DNA from: Lachnospiraceae bacterium
GTDB lineage: Bacteria > Bacillota > Clostridia > Lachnospirales > Lachnospiraceae
Direction: 5' to 3'
NCBI GenBank assembly: GCA_017938315.1
Contig: JAGBBV010000020.1
Span: forward strand, 230,948 to 294,947
Length of the DNA stretch: 64,000 nucleotides
The position numbers and the translations under genes were made by a program. Positions 7,424 through 16,901 of the stretch are shown here, piece after piece. The notes under the pieces are model-generated. The model saw only the letters and a list, made by a program, of their open reading frames with translations. It ran no database searches and was not told where the DNA came from. Every line of letters starts with the position of its first letter. Within the stretch, counting starts at the first letter, position 1.

Positions 7424-9835
7424 CTATTTTTGAACAATGTTTACGATTCTTCCGGGAACATAAATTTCCTTTACTATCGTACCTGTAAGTTTATCGCCCA
7501 ATGCTTCCTTTGCCTTTGCGATAACAACGTCTTTCTCTTCTGCTTTATCTACATTAATAGTCACTTTAATTTTACCATTAATCTGTACTGCAATTTCAAC
7601 CGTTGCTTCCTGTGTCTTTGCTTCATCATAGGAAGGCCATGTTGCCTGATACACTCTTCCTTCGAATCCGTTTGCATTCCAGAGTTCCTCTGTAATATGA
7701 GGTGCTACAGGGTTAAGTAAAGTAATTAATGTTTTAAATTCACCCTTTGTCACTGCATTTTTCTTATAGAAATCATTAATCAGTGCCATCATTGCTGCAA
7801 TTGCAGTATTGTATTTCAGGCTTTCAAAGTCATTGCTCACTTTCTTAATGGTTTGATGCATCTTTACTTCCAAATCTGAAGAGTAGCCGTCACCATCTAC
7901 TAAGATATCCTGAAGTTTCCATACTCTTTCAAGGAATCTGCGGCATCCCTTTACACCGTCTTCAGACCAAGATGCGCTAAGGTCGAATGCACCGATAAAC
8001 ATTTCGTAAGTACGGAGGGTATCTGCTCCGTAATCTCTTACAATATCATCCGGGTTTACAACATTACCACGGGATTTACTCATCTTCTCACCGTTAGATC
8101 CTAAAATCATACCATGGGAAGTTCTCTTCTGATAAGGTTCCTTGCAAGGAACTACACCTTCATCATAAAGGAATCTGTGCCAGAATCTGGAATATAACAA
8201 ATGCAGTGTTGTGTGTTCCATACCGCCATTGTACCAGTCTACAGGCATCCAGTATTCCAGTGCTTCTTTACTTGCCAATGCATTCTCATTAAGCGGATCG
8301 GTATATCTAAGGAAATACCATGAAGAACCTGCCCACTGGGGCATAGTATCTGTTTCTCTCTTTGCAGGACCGCCACAGCAAGGACATGTAGTATTTACCC
8401 AATCTGTCATCTTTGCAAGCGGTGATTCTCCGTTATCAGTAGGCATGTAACTTTCTACCTCAGGAAGTTCCAACGGAAGTGCGCTTTCAGGAAGTGCTAC
8501 ATAACCACATTTTTCACAATGTACAACAGGAATCGGTTCTCCCCAATAACGCTGTCTGGAAAATACCCAGTCACGTAATTTAAAGTTTGTCTTGGCATGA
8601 CCAATGCCTTTTTCTGTCAAAAATTCTGTAATCTTTGCCTTCGCATCAGCTACAGAAAGACCATTTAAGAAATCAGAGTTTACAAGGGTTCCTGTTTCCA
8701 CATCAGTAAATACCGCTTCATTTACATCCACAGGACTACCTGCAACTACTTCAATGATCGGCATGTTAAATTTCTTTGCAAATTCCCAGTCTCTTTCATC
8801 ATGGGCAGGCACCGCCATAATCGCACCTGTTCCGTATGTCATAAGTACATAATCAGAAATCCATACCGGAATTTCCTTGCCATTTACAGGATTTACTGCA
8901 GTAAGACCATCAAGCATTACACCTGTCTTATCTTTCGCAAGTTCTGTACGTTCAAAATCAGATTTTTTGGATGCCAGTTCTCTGTAGGCAATAACATCAT
9001 CCCAGTTTTTGATATCTGCTTTATACTTATCAATAAAAGGATGTTCCGGACTCATTACCATATATGTAACACCGAATAAGGTGTCCGGTCTGGTAGTATA
9101 TACAGTAAGTTTATCTTCTTTATCTTTCAAAACAAAATCAACTTCTGCACCGGTAGACTTGCCAATCCAGTTCTTCTGTGAAACCTTAACTCTTTCCACA
9201 TAATCAACAGAGTCAAGTCCTTCAATTAATTTATCTGCATATTCGGTAATCTTAAGCATCCACTGGCTCTTAACCTTACGGACAACTTCAGCACCACAAC
9301 GCTCACAAACGCCGTTTACCACTTCTTCATTCGCAAGGCCAACCTTACAGGATGTACACCAGTTGATAGGCATTTCTGTCTTATATGCTAATCCCGCATT
9401 AAATAATTTTAAGAAAATCCACTGTGTCCATTTATAATAGTTCACATCTGTTGTATTTACTTCTCTATCCCAGTCAAAGGAATATCCAAGGGCATGGAGC
9501 TGTCCTTTAAAACGGTCCACATTGTTTTTGGTAACAATTCTGGGATGGATGTGATTCTGGATTGCATAGTTTTCTGTAGGAAGACCAAATGCATCCCAGC
9601 CCATAGGATAAAGAACATTATATCCCTGCATCCTTCTCTTTCTTGCAACGATATCAAGCGCTGTATAGGGTCTTGGATGTCCTACATGAAGTCCCTGTCC
9701 TGAAGGATACGGGAATTCTACAAGTGCATAATATTTCGGCTTGGAAAAATCATCAGAAGTCTTGAATGCTTTTTCATCATCCCATACTTTCTGCCATTTA
9801 CTTTCCACTTCTCTGTGATTATATAATTCAGCCAT
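7424..9835 (-). CDS. leuS: leucyl-tRNA synthetase
   Basis: Charges tRNA-Leu with leucine. The 803-residue length is normal. Class I signatures are present: the HIGH motif as HVGH in [17 protein letters not shown] (about residue 40) and KMSKS in [12 protein letters not shown] (about residue 570). The CP1 editing domain lies between them, along with zinc-type cysteine pairs (CTSCKVG...CERCG and CEKCG...CPCCGG). I place the start at 9835 ([10 protein letters not shown]), 15 codons inside the longest frame, because GGAAAGG precedes it. No T-box was seen in its short leader. Confidence 0.97.
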   Translation of the reverse strand: MAELYNHREVESKWQKVWDDEKAFKTSDDFSKPKYYALVEFPYPSGQGLHVGHPRPYTALDIVARKRRMQGYNVLYPMGWDAFGLPTENYAIQNHIHPRIVTKNNVDRFKGQLHALGYSFDWDREVNTTDVNYYKWTQWIFLKLFNAGLAYKTEMPINWCTSCKVGLANEEVVNGVCERCGAEVVRKVKSQWMLKITEYADKLIEGLDSVDYVERVKVSQKNWIGKSTGAEVDFVLKDKEDKLTVYTTRPDTLFGVTYMVMSPEHPFIDKYKADIKNWDDVIAYRELASKKSDFERTELAKDKTGVMLDGLTAVNPVNGKEIPVWISDYVLMTYGTGAIMAVPAHDERDWEFAKKFNMPIIEVVAGSPVDVNEAVFTDVETGTLVNSDFLNGLSVADAKAKITEFLTEKGIGHAKTNFKLRDWVFSRQRYWGEPIPVVHCEKCGYVALPESALPLELPEVESYMPTDNGESPLAKMTDWVNTTCPCCGGPAKRETDTMPQWAGSSWYFLRYTDPLNENALASKEALEYWMPVDWYNGGMEHTTLHLLYSRFWHRFLYDEGVVPCKEPYQKRTSHGMILGSNGEKMSKSRGNVVNPDDIVRDYGADTLRTYEMFIGAFDLSASWSEDGVKGCRRFLERVWKLQDILVDGDGYSSDLEVKMHQTIKKVSNDFESLKYNTAIAAMMALINDFYKKNAVTKGEFKTLITLLNPVAPHITEELWNANGFEGRVYQATWPSYDEAKTQEATVEIAVQINGKIKVTINVDKAEEKDVVIAKAKEALGDKLTGTIVKEIYVPGRIVNIVQK

Positions 9836-9885
9836 TTTTATAAACCTTTCCTTTCCACATATGATGGCATAATAAACCATTCCTA

Positions 9886-9914
9886 ATTTTACCCATTCTC
9901 ATAGTAATTGTCAA
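9886..9914 (-). promoter_or_regulatory. sigma-A promoter for leuS
   Basis: TTGACA, 17 bases, TAAAAT on the minus strand, about 50 bases before the leuS start. Confidence 0.75.
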
Positions 9915-9955
9915 GGAAATGCGCGGATTTACCTTTTTAATCTATTACCTAAAAC

Positions 9956-9991
9956 AAGAGTGCCGCATACCCCCATATGCGACACTCTTTT
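9956..9991 (-). terminator. terminator after the EF-G paralogue
   Basis: AAGAGTGTCGCATA and TATGCGGCACTCTT (one mismatch) flank a short loop. It lies 39 bases after the stop. The T-run is weak. Confidence 0.6.
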
Positions 9992-10029
9992 CCTTCTGCT
10001 AAAAAGAACTTTTATAAAGTCTATTTATT

Positions 10030-12120
10030 TTATTCTTCATTACCCTCTGCTACCTTAGCAGCTCTTGCAGCAACTTCCTTCTCCTGTACATCGGAAGGTG
10101 CCTGTTCATAACGTGCGAATTCATATTCATACACACCACGTCCGCCTGTCATGGAACGGAGATCTGTACAATATCCAAACAGCGACATCATCGGAACATC
10201 AGCTTCTACTATCTGCTTTCCGCCTGCAACAGGTGTCATACCAAGTACACGCCCACGACGCTTATTAAGATCACCCATGACATCTCCGGTATAGGAATCC
10301 GGCACTGTAACCTTTAAAGATACAATGGGCTCAAGGAGAATGGGCTGTGCTTCCATAAAGCCTTTCTTAAATGCTTGGATCGTAGCCATCTTGAAGGCCA
10401 TTTCGGAAGAGTCAACAGGATGATAAGAACCATCATATAATACAGCTTTAACGCCAACTACAGGATATGCTGCCAAAGGTCCTTTAAGGACTGATTCCTG
10501 GATACCTTTTTCAACTGCAGGGAAGTAGTTCTTCGGAACTGCACCTCCTACTACAATCTGTTCGAATTCATAGGCTTCTTCCTGATTTCCAGAAGGTTCA
10601 AATTTCATCTTAACGTGACCATACTGTCCATGTCCGCCGGACTGTTTTTTATACTTATATTCTACATCAGAAGTCTTCTTAATCGTTTCTCTGAATGCTA
10701 CCTTAGGTTTGGATAATTCTATTTCAACCTTGTATTCATTCAACAATTTGCTTGCAATCACTTCTAAGTGTAAATCGCCCATTCCGTAAAGGAGCATCTG
10801 GCGGTTTTCAGCATCATTCACATATTTCATAGTAATATCTTCATGTGAAATCTTCTGGAGAGCCTGAGATAATTTGTCAACATCACCTTTATTCTTAGGG
10901 TTATATCTCATGTAGGTATAAGGCACCGGCATCTCCCATTTTCCAAACTTGATGGTCGTAGCCTTAGTAGATAAACTATTACCTGTACGTGCTCCTGTAA
11001 GTTTCGCCAATGCACCGATATCTCCTGCATGAAGTTCTTTTACTTCAATGGGTTTATTACCCTGAAGAACGTAAAGCTTACCAACTTTTTCTTCAATATC
11101 TTTATCAACATTGTAAATCATGTCATCTGACTTAAGTACACCGGAGTTTACCTTAATCAAGGAATACTTGCCAATGAACGGATCCACAATTGTCTTCCAA
11201 ACATATGCAGATTTTGCTTTGGAGAAATCATAATCTGCATGATAAATTTCGTTTGTTTTCATGTTGATACCGGCAACTTCTCTGTTTTCCGGGCTGGGGA
11301 AGTATTTAATAATATCATCCATCAGTGTATAAATACCCTGACATAATGTGTTTGAGCCCATAGTCATGGGAACAATACTGCCGTCACAAACATTGGTACG
11401 CATAGCTGCTCTGATTTCCGCCTCTGAGAATGTTTCTCCGCCGAAGTAGCGTTCCATCATCTCTTCACTTGTTTCCGCAACTGCTTCCATTAATGTATCA
11501 CGGCAAATCTGCAGGTTTGCTTTGTTATATTCAGGCACCTCACATTCAACGACTTCCTTACCCTGCCATCTGTTACCTGTTTCTGTTATAACATTAACAT
11601 AACCAACAAATTTTTCATTTTCACGGATAGGCAAATGGAATGGTGCCATTTTCTTTCCGTAACTTTCAGTCATATCTTCTACAACCTGCCTGAAAGAGGC
11701 ATTATCCACGTCCATGTTGCTGACATAAATCATACGGGGTAATTTATACTTTTCACATAATTCCCAAGCTTTCTGTGTACCTACTTCCACACCGGCTTTA
11801 CCGTTTACTACAATAATCGCCGCACCGGCTGCACTGATTGCTTCTTCCACTTCACCGGAAAAATCAAAAAAGCCGGGAGCATCTAAAATATTTATTTTGT
11901 AATCGCCCCATTCAATCGGAATAACGGAAGTACTAATGGATATTTTTCTCTTCTGCTCTTCCTTTCCGAAATCGCTCACGGTATTTCCGTCTTCTACTTT
12001 ACCCATACGGGATGTAATACCGGATAAGTATGCCATTGCTTCTGCCAGACTGGTCTTTCCGCATCCGCCATGTCCTAACAGAACAACGTTTCGAATCTTG
12101 TCAGTTGTGTAAATATTCAT
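10030..12120 (-). CDS. elongation factor G-like GTPase paralogue
   Basis: A 696-residue protein with the full EF-G domain order: GTPase domain (P-loop GHGGCGKTSL near residue 17), domain II, and the EF-G IV and V domains (GGHGQYGHVKMKF, YPVVGVKAVLYDGSYH). It differs from canonical EF-G: the switch II motif is DAPGFFDF rather than DTPGH, the G4 motif is SNMD rather than NKMD, and the RGIT segment reads RKISI. It is therefore a divergent paralogue of the type seen in Clostridia, not the main translocase, whose usual rpsL-rpsG-tuf context is absent. The start at 12120 has GGAGG 7 bases upstream; the frame extends 14 codons further. Confidence 0.85.
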   Translation of the reverse strand: MNIYTTDKIRNVVLLGHGGCGKTSLAEAMAYLSGITSRMGKVEDGNTVSDFGKEEQKRKISISTSVIPIEWGDYKINILDAPGFFDFSGEVEEAISAAGAAIIVVNGKAGVEVGTQKAWELCEKYKLPRMIYVSNMDVDNASFRQVVEDMTESYGKKMAPFHLPIRENEKFVGYVNVITETGNRWQGKEVVECEVPEYNKANLQICRDTLMEAVAETSEEMMERYFGGETFSEAEIRAAMRTNVCDGSIVPMTMGSNTLCQGIYTLMDDIIKYFPSPENREVAGINMKTNEIYHADYDFSKAKSAYVWKTIVDPFIGKYSLIKVNSGVLKSDDMIYNVDKDIEEKVGKLYVLQGNKPIEVKELHAGDIGALAKLTGARTGNSLSTKATTIKFGKWEMPVPYTYMRYNPKNKGDVDKLSQALQKISHEDITMKYVNDAENRQMLLYGMGDLHLEVIASKLLNEYKVEIELSKPKVAFRETIKKTSDVEYKYKKQSGGHGQYGHVKMKFEPSGNQEEAYEFEQIVVGGAVPKNYFPAVEKGIQESVLKGPLAAYPVVGVKAVLYDGSYHPVDSSEMAFKMATIQAFKKGFMEAQPILLEPIVSLKVTVPDSYTGDVMGDLNKRRGRVLGMTPVAGGKQIVEADVPMMSLFGYCTDLRSMTGGRGVYEYEFARYEQAPSDVQEKEVAARAAKVAEGNEE

Positions 12121-12207
12121 ATAAGTCCCTCCAGTTTTTTGCATTTTTGGGCATTTTGACACATTGTAAACAGAAAATATATTCCCACATCAAATTCCCA
12201 TGCATAC

Positions 12208-12236
12208 ATTTTACTAAATTTTCAGATAATATACAA
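12208..12236 (-). promoter_or_regulatory. sigma-A promoter for the EF-G paralogue
   Basis: TTGTAT, 17 bases, TAAAAT on the minus strand, leaving a leader of about 80 bases. Confidence 0.6.
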
Positions 12237-12291
12237 GTAAAATCATGCAATTTATACATAAAAATACGTTTGGCATATCTTTTTTGCCTTG

Positions 12292-12320
12292 TTGACTTTC
12301 GCACGTTGAAGTGATATACT
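12292..12320 (+). promoter_or_regulatory. sigma-A promoter for tyrA
   Basis: TTGACT, 17 bases, TATACT, 51 bases before the tyrA ATG. Confidence 0.75.
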
Positions 12321-12371
12321 CTTTAAAGAATTAAAGTATTTTGTCATGCGTACGAAAGGTGGATAAATACT

Positions 12372-13478
12372 ATGTTAAAAAAAGACCTTACATACGGGTT
12401 TATCGGATTAGGACTTATTGGTGGTTCCATAGCCAAGGCTTTGCGGAACACTTATCCGGAATGCAACATTATAGCATATGACATCAAAAAAGAGACCTTG
12501 GATCTTGCTCTTAATGATGGTGTAGTAACGATTACCACTACTTCTATTGACAACACTTTTCATGATTGTGACTATATTTTCTTATGCGCGCCGGTCTCAC
12601 ATAATGATGAAAACTTATTAAAAATAAAAGAATTTTTGTCAACAGATTGTCTCTTAACAGATGTCGGCAGTGTCAAGTCTGACATCCACAGACACATTGA
12701 AGCATTAGGACTTAATCACTGCTTTATTGGGGGACACCCTATGGCAGGCAGTGAACGCACCGGGTATGTGAATTCCAAAGCACTTTTATTGGAAAACGCA
12801 TATTATGTACTCACCCCAACAAATGAAGTTCCCGCTGAAAAAGTGGATCAATACAAAGAACTGGTAACCTCTTTAGGAGCCATTCCATTAATTTTAAGTT
12901 GCCAGCAACATGACTATGTTACCGCTGCTGTGAGTCATCTTCCCCACGTAATTGCTTCCTCTTTGGTTAATTTAATTAAAAAAACGGATTCTGACGACGG
13001 AATCATGAAATTAATTGCTGCAGGCGGTTTTAAGGATATTACCAGAATTGCATCCTCCTCACCTTCCATGTGGCAGCAAATATGTATGACAAATACAGAA
13101 AATATAGACACGCTTTTAGATGATTATATTGAATCCCTGCAAGCAATAAAAAAAGAGATTGCAGCTCGCAGGGAAACGGATATTTATAATTTCTTTGACA
13201 GTGCAAGGACCTATCGGGATTCCTTTATTGATGCCTCCAGCGGTCCCATCAAAAAATCTTATTCCATCAATATTGAAATTGCTGACGAGCCGGGAGCCCT
13301 TGCTTCCATTGCAACCATTTTGGCACTAAATAATATCAGTATTAAAAACATCGGCATTGTACATAACAGAGAACAGGAAGACGGTGTTCTGCGAATAGAA
13401 TTTTATGCGCCGGAAAGTATTGATAATGCAAGCCGCATATTAAGCGGAAAAGGATATATTGTTCATCAAAAAAACTAA
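12372..13478 (+). CDS. tyrA: prephenate dehydrogenase with C-terminal ACT domain
   Basis: Converts prephenate to 4-hydroxyphenylpyruvate for tyrosine synthesis, using NAD(P). The N-terminus has a Rossmann motif (GFIGLGLIGGSIAKAL). The catalytic region carries GGHPMAGSERTG and SHLPHVIASSL. The last 80 residues form an ACT domain (NIEIADEPGALASIATIL), the usual site of feedback control by tyrosine. At 368 residues it matches the Firmicutes length. It is transcribed alone from its own promoter and ends in a shared terminator; no other aromatic-pathway gene is nearby. Confidence 0.93.
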   Translation: MLKKDLTYGFIGLGLIGGSIAKALRNTYPECNIIAYDIKKETLDLALNDGVVTITTTSIDNTFHDCDYIFLCAPVSHNDENLLKIKEFLSTDCLLTDVGSVKSDIHRHIEALGLNHCFIGGHPMAGSERTGYVNSKALLLENAYYVLTPTNEVPAEKVDQYKELVTSLGAIPLILSCQQHDYVTAAVSHLPHVIASSLVNLIKKTDSDDGIMKLIAAGGFKDITRIASSSPSMWQQICMTNTENIDTLLDDYIESLQAIKKEIAARRETDIYNFFDSARTYRDSFIDASSGPIKKSYSINIEIADEPGALASIATILALNNISIKNIGIVHNREQEDGVLRIEFYAPESIDNASRILSGKGYIVHQKN

Positions 13479-13505
13479 ACGGCGTGCCTACAAGGCACGC
13501 CGTTT
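13477..13505. terminator. bidirectional terminator overlapping the VanZ stop codon
   Basis: ACGGCGTGCCT and AGGCACGCCGT form an 11-base stem with a 3-base loop. It serves tyrA; the VanZ stop codon (13488-13490) sits in it, so the stem also encodes the last VanZ residues. Confidence 0.85.
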
Positions 13506-14015
13506 TCTTCTGCTTACGCACTTACCAATCTTATATAAAATAAACAAAAAAATAATCCCAACAGTTCCGCCGCATACATCCAGCAAAACATCTCTAACAG
13601 ACGCGCTTCTTCCCGGCACAAAATATTGGTGTAGCTCATCTAATCCTGCCGAAATAAACAGCTGGAGCATCAGTATCGCAAACATAATTTTCATCCTGTG
13701 CATCCACATTACGGCTATCCCACAAGATAAAAACCCGATTGACATATACTCAATAAAATGTGCTGCCTTCCGGACAATCCCCTCCCACTCATAGGCCACC
13801 GGAGTAATTGCTTCACCGGTTCCTTCTACCGGAAAAATCTTATAGTATACACCAACTAACCATTTCGTCACTTTTTCACTGATAGCCGAAGAATCTTCGC
13901 CTGTATCAGATGAAAACATAAAAATCATAACATAAATGATAACCAGGAATACCCCTGCAATAATCGTCAGTACTATTTTCCTTGTTTGCACACTTTCCTG
14001 CTTATGAATTTTCAT
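13488..14015 (-). CDS. VanZ family membrane protein
   Basis: A 175-residue membrane protein with the VanZ pattern: KAAHFIEYMSIGFLSCG, then LDELHQYFVPGRSASVRDVLLDVCGG followed by a last helix. VanZ-like proteins have been linked to low-level teicoplanin resistance and envelope traits, but the biochemical role is unknown. The start overlaps the end of the PilZ gene by 14 bases, so translation is probably coupled. It is the last gene of the pheS operon, and its 3' end lies inside the terminator stem. Confidence 0.88.
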   Translation of the reverse strand: MKIHKQESVQTRKIVLTIIAGVFLVIIYVMIFMFSSDTGEDSSAISEKVTKWLVGVYYKIFPVEGTGEAITPVAYEWEGIVRKAAHFIEYMSIGFLSCGIAVMWMHRMKIMFAILMLQLFISAGLDELHQYFVPGRSASVRDVLLDVCGGTVGIIFLFILYKIGKCVSRRKRRAL

Positions 14016-14349
14016 GCAGACTTTCTACCATATCATATACTTCAATTTTGGCAGCGTCTATTTCCGGCATTCCGATAAAAATAGCTCCATAGGAATACGT
14101 ACTTGCATCTTTCTTTTCAATACGTACAATCTCAAGGAATGCATGTAATACTTCCTGTGTCCAAATTCTCAAGTATGCTTCGTACACAGCACCTATTTCA
14201 AGCACTTTCGCACTGGTAAAACCAATGCCGGTCTTTGAAACATCAGCAATATCAATATTTACCTCTTCATCGGCGGAATTACCACCCAATCTTTTCACAA
14301 TCAGTTTTGAAGATAATTCTCTACGGTTACTTCTTCTCTTTTCGTCCAT
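14002..14349 (-). CDS. PilZ domain protein, probable c-di-GMP receptor
   Basis: A 115-residue stand-alone PilZ domain. The binding signatures are present: an RxxxR-type segment at the N-terminus (KRRSNRRE) and DVSKTGIGF (D/NxSxxG) near residue 35. Such proteins bind cyclic di-GMP and alter motility or envelope functions. GGGAGG precedes the start. It sits between queA and VanZ in the same operon, so its expression may follow phenylalanine-tRNA charging if the T-box transcript extends this far. Confidence 0.88.
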   Translation of the reverse strand: MDEKRRSNRRELSSKLIVKRLGGNSADEEVNIDIADVSKTGIGFTSAKVLEIGAVYEAYLRIWTQEVLHAFLEIVRIEKKDASTYSYGAIFIGMPEIDAAKIEVYDMVESLHENS

Positions 14350-14395
14350 AAATACCTCCCATAATATGGTTCATACCAACTGTTTTCATCATAAA

Positions 14396-15445
14396 CTATC
14401 TGCCACTTTTTGTAAAGTCGTCTGTTAAAAAGCAGGCATCCCCAAAGGAAAAGAAACGATATTTTTCCTTCACTGCTTCCTCATATGCAGCAAGAACATT
14501 TTCTCTACCTGCAAGTGCGGACACAAGCATTACAAGCGTAGATTCCGGCAAATGGAAGTTTGTAATCAGGCAGTCCAAAACTTTAAATTGATATCCCGGA
14601 TAAATAAAAATTTCTGTATTGTCACAGCATTCTTTTAATTTGCCGTTTTCATCTGCTGCACTTTCTATGGTACGACAACTGGTCGTCCCTACACAGATGA
14701 CTCTTTTGCCTTCTTCTTTTGTTTTATTAATGATTTCAGCAGCCTCTTTGGAAATCTGGTAATATTCCGAATGCATATGATGTTCTAAGATATTATCTGC
14801 CTTCACCGGTCTGAATGTTCCAAGCCCCACGTGAAGGGTTACATACGCGATATTTACACCTTTTGCTTCAATTTCAGCAAGTAATTCATTGGTAAAATGA
14901 AGTCCTGCTGTAGGTGCTGCCGCAGAACCGTCATATTTGGCATAAACGGTCTGATACCGGTTTTTATCCTGTAATTTATGGGTAATATATGGAGGTAGTG
15001 GCATTTCTCCAAGGCTGTCAAGGACTTCTTCAAAAATCCCTTCATAGGAAAACTGTATTAAACGGTTTCCCTCTTCCACTACATCCAAAACCTCTGCCTT
15101 AAGAAGCCCATCCCCAAATACAATTTTCGCTCCGGGCCTTGCTTTTTTTCCCGGTTTTACAAGCGTCTCCCAGATATCATTTTCTCTTCGTTTTAAGAGT
15201 AATACTTCAATGGTTGCACCGGTATCTTCTTTAACGCCCATTAGCCTTGCAGGGAGAACTCTGGTGTTGTTAAGCACCAGGCAATCTCCCGGCTTTAAAT
15301 ATTCTGTAATATTTTTAAATACTTCATGCCTTGTTTCGCCGGTTTCTTTATCAATCATAAGTAATCTTGAAGAACTTCTGTCCTCAAGAGGATCTTGTGC
15401 GATTAATTCTTCCGGTAAATCAAAGTAAAAATCTGATGTTTTCAT
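14396..15445 (-). CDS. queA: tRNA preQ1(34) S-adenosylmethionine ribosyltransferase-isomerase
   Basis: Adds the epoxycyclopentanediol group from S-adenosylmethionine to preQ1 at tRNA position 34, making epoxyqueuosine. The 349 residues match QueA throughout: start [19 protein letters not shown], the block [23 protein letters not shown], and the C-terminal [11 protein letters not shown]. Its ATG overlaps the aminopeptidase stop codon by one base (TAATG), so the two are translationally coupled. No other queuosine gene is in the window. Confidence 0.96.
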   Translation of the reverse strand: MKTSDFYFDLPEELIAQDPLEDRSSSRLLMIDKETGETRHEVFKNITEYLKPGDCLVLNNTRVLPARLMGVKEDTGATIEVLLLKRRENDIWETLVKPGKKARPGAKIVFGDGLLKAEVLDVVEEGNRLIQFSYEGIFEEVLDSLGEMPLPPYITHKLQDKNRYQTVYAKYDGSAAAPTAGLHFTNELLAEIEAKGVNIAYVTLHVGLGTFRPVKADNILEHHMHSEYYQISKEAAEIINKTKEEGKRVICVGTTSCRTIESAADENGKLKECCDNTEIFIYPGYQFKVLDCLITNFHLPESTLVMLVSALAGRENVLAAYEEAVKEKYRFFSFGDACFLTDDFTKSGR

Positions 15446-16875
15446 TACATTTCTGCTCCCTTTAAGAAAGCTGCATAACCTCTTTTTGCTTCATAGACAT
15501 CTGCCTTGCTGGTTGCCTCCCAAGGTGCATGCATATTAAGTACGGCAACACCGCTGTCAATTACATTCATACCATAAAGAGCAAGAATATAGGCAATGGT
15601 TCCACCGCCGCCAAGGTCTACTCTTCCCAGCTCAGCTGTCTGGAAATTAATGTTTTCTTTTTCATAAATTTTTCTTAAATGTGCCAGATATTCTGCATTT
15701 GCATCATTGGAACCGGATTTACCTCTTGCACCGGTAAACTTATTAAATACCATGCCGCCGCCTAAATATGCCACATTCTTTTTATCAAAGCTGGAGGCAA
15801 ATGTGGGGTCATAACCACTGCTTACATCGGAGGAAAGCATACAGGATGAAGAGAGGCATCTTCTCAGTGCAAGTTCACTGTACTCACCAAGTAGATTCAT
15901 CACTTCTGCAACTGTATTTTCAAAAAATTTAGACTGCATACCTGTTGCACCCACGCTACCGATTTCTTCTTTGTCTGTAAGCAGACAGCATGCCGTTCTT
16001 TCCGTGTCTTCCACCTCAAGCATAGCTTTTAATGAAGAAAAAGCGCACACTCTGTCATCTTGTCCGTAGGCCAAGATCATACTGCGGTCAAAGCCTGCTT
16101 CTCTTGCCCGTCCTGCCGGAACAATTTCCAATTCTGCGGAGATAAAATCCTCTTCCTCTACGTCGTATTTTTCTTTTAAAATGCCCAGAATTCCCTGCTT
16201 AACAGCATCTTTGGCCGCTTTCTTTTCCTCTTCCTGATCATTTTTCGCTTTTTTCTTTTTGTCGATCAAAAGAGGCTTATTTCCCACAATGAGGTCAAGT
16301 GCTTCCCCTTCAATTACCTTTGCCGCTTTCTTTTCCAGCTGTTCCTGGGCAAGATGAATGAGCAAATCAGAAATAAAGAATACAGGGTCATCTTCATTTT
16401 CACCAACGGAAAGTTCTACAGTTGTACCGTCCTTCTTTACAATCACACCATGGAGGGCAAGGGGAATGGTTACCCACTGATATTTTTTCACGCCGCCATA
16501 ATAATGTGTATCAAGGTAAGCAAATCCGCCATCCTCATAAAGCGGGTTCTGCTTTACATCAAGTCTCGGAGAATCAATATGGGCACCCAAAATATTCATG
16601 CCGCTTTCCATGGGCTTCTTGCCAATACGGAACATCGCAATCGCCTTATTCATACATACCGCATAAACCTTATCACCGCAGTTAAGTTTTCCACCCTCTT
16701 TGATGACAGTCTGAAGTTCCCGATAACCTTCTTTTTCTATCATATTGACAATGGTATCTACACATTCACGTTCCGTCTTTCCCATGTCAAGAAACTTCAT
16801 ATATTCTTTTGCAAATACATCAACTTCTTTGAGTTGTGTCTTATTGTAAGTTTCCCATGTGTTTTTCTTTTCCAT
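15445..16875 (-). CDS. M18 family aminopeptidase
   Basis: A 476-residue zinc aminopeptidase that removes N-terminal residues from peptides in the cytoplasm. M18 metal ligands are visible: [10 protein letters not shown] (His-x-Asp) near residue 98, TDKEEIGS (Glu-Glu) near residue 300, GYDPTF, and a C-terminal His in LNMHAPWE. A Lys-rich insert near residue 215 ([14 protein letters not shown]) is linker-like. CGGAGG precedes the start. It follows pheT by 26 bases and overlaps queA. Confidence 0.93.
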   Translation of the reverse strand: MEKKNTWETYNKTQLKEVDVFAKEYMKFLDMGKTERECVDTIVNMIEKEGYRELQTVIKEGGKLNCGDKVYAVCMNKAIAMFRIGKKPMESGMNILGAHIDSPRLDVKQNPLYEDGGFAYLDTHYYGGVKKYQWVTIPLALHGVIVKKDGTTVELSVGENEDDPVFFISDLLIHLAQEQLEKKAAKVIEGEALDLIVGNKPLLIDKKKKAKNDQEEEKKAAKDAVKQGILGILKEKYDVEEEDFISAELEIVPAGRAREAGFDRSMILAYGQDDRVCAFSSLKAMLEVEDTERTACCLLTDKEEIGSVGATGMQSKFFENTVAEVMNLLGEYSELALRRCLSSSCMLSSDVSSGYDPTFASSFDKKNVAYLGGGMVFNKFTGARGKSGSNDANAEYLAHLRKIYEKENINFQTAELGRVDLGGGGTIAYILALYGMNVIDSGVAVLNMHAPWEATSKADVYEAKRGYAAFLKGAEM

Positions 16876-16901
16876 AATAACCTCCGTTTTATGAATTCAC
16901 A

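Noticed and set aside
13459-13794. A plus-strand frame continuing past tyrA
   Set aside because: It lies across the terminator and antisense to VanZ, which has clear family motifs.
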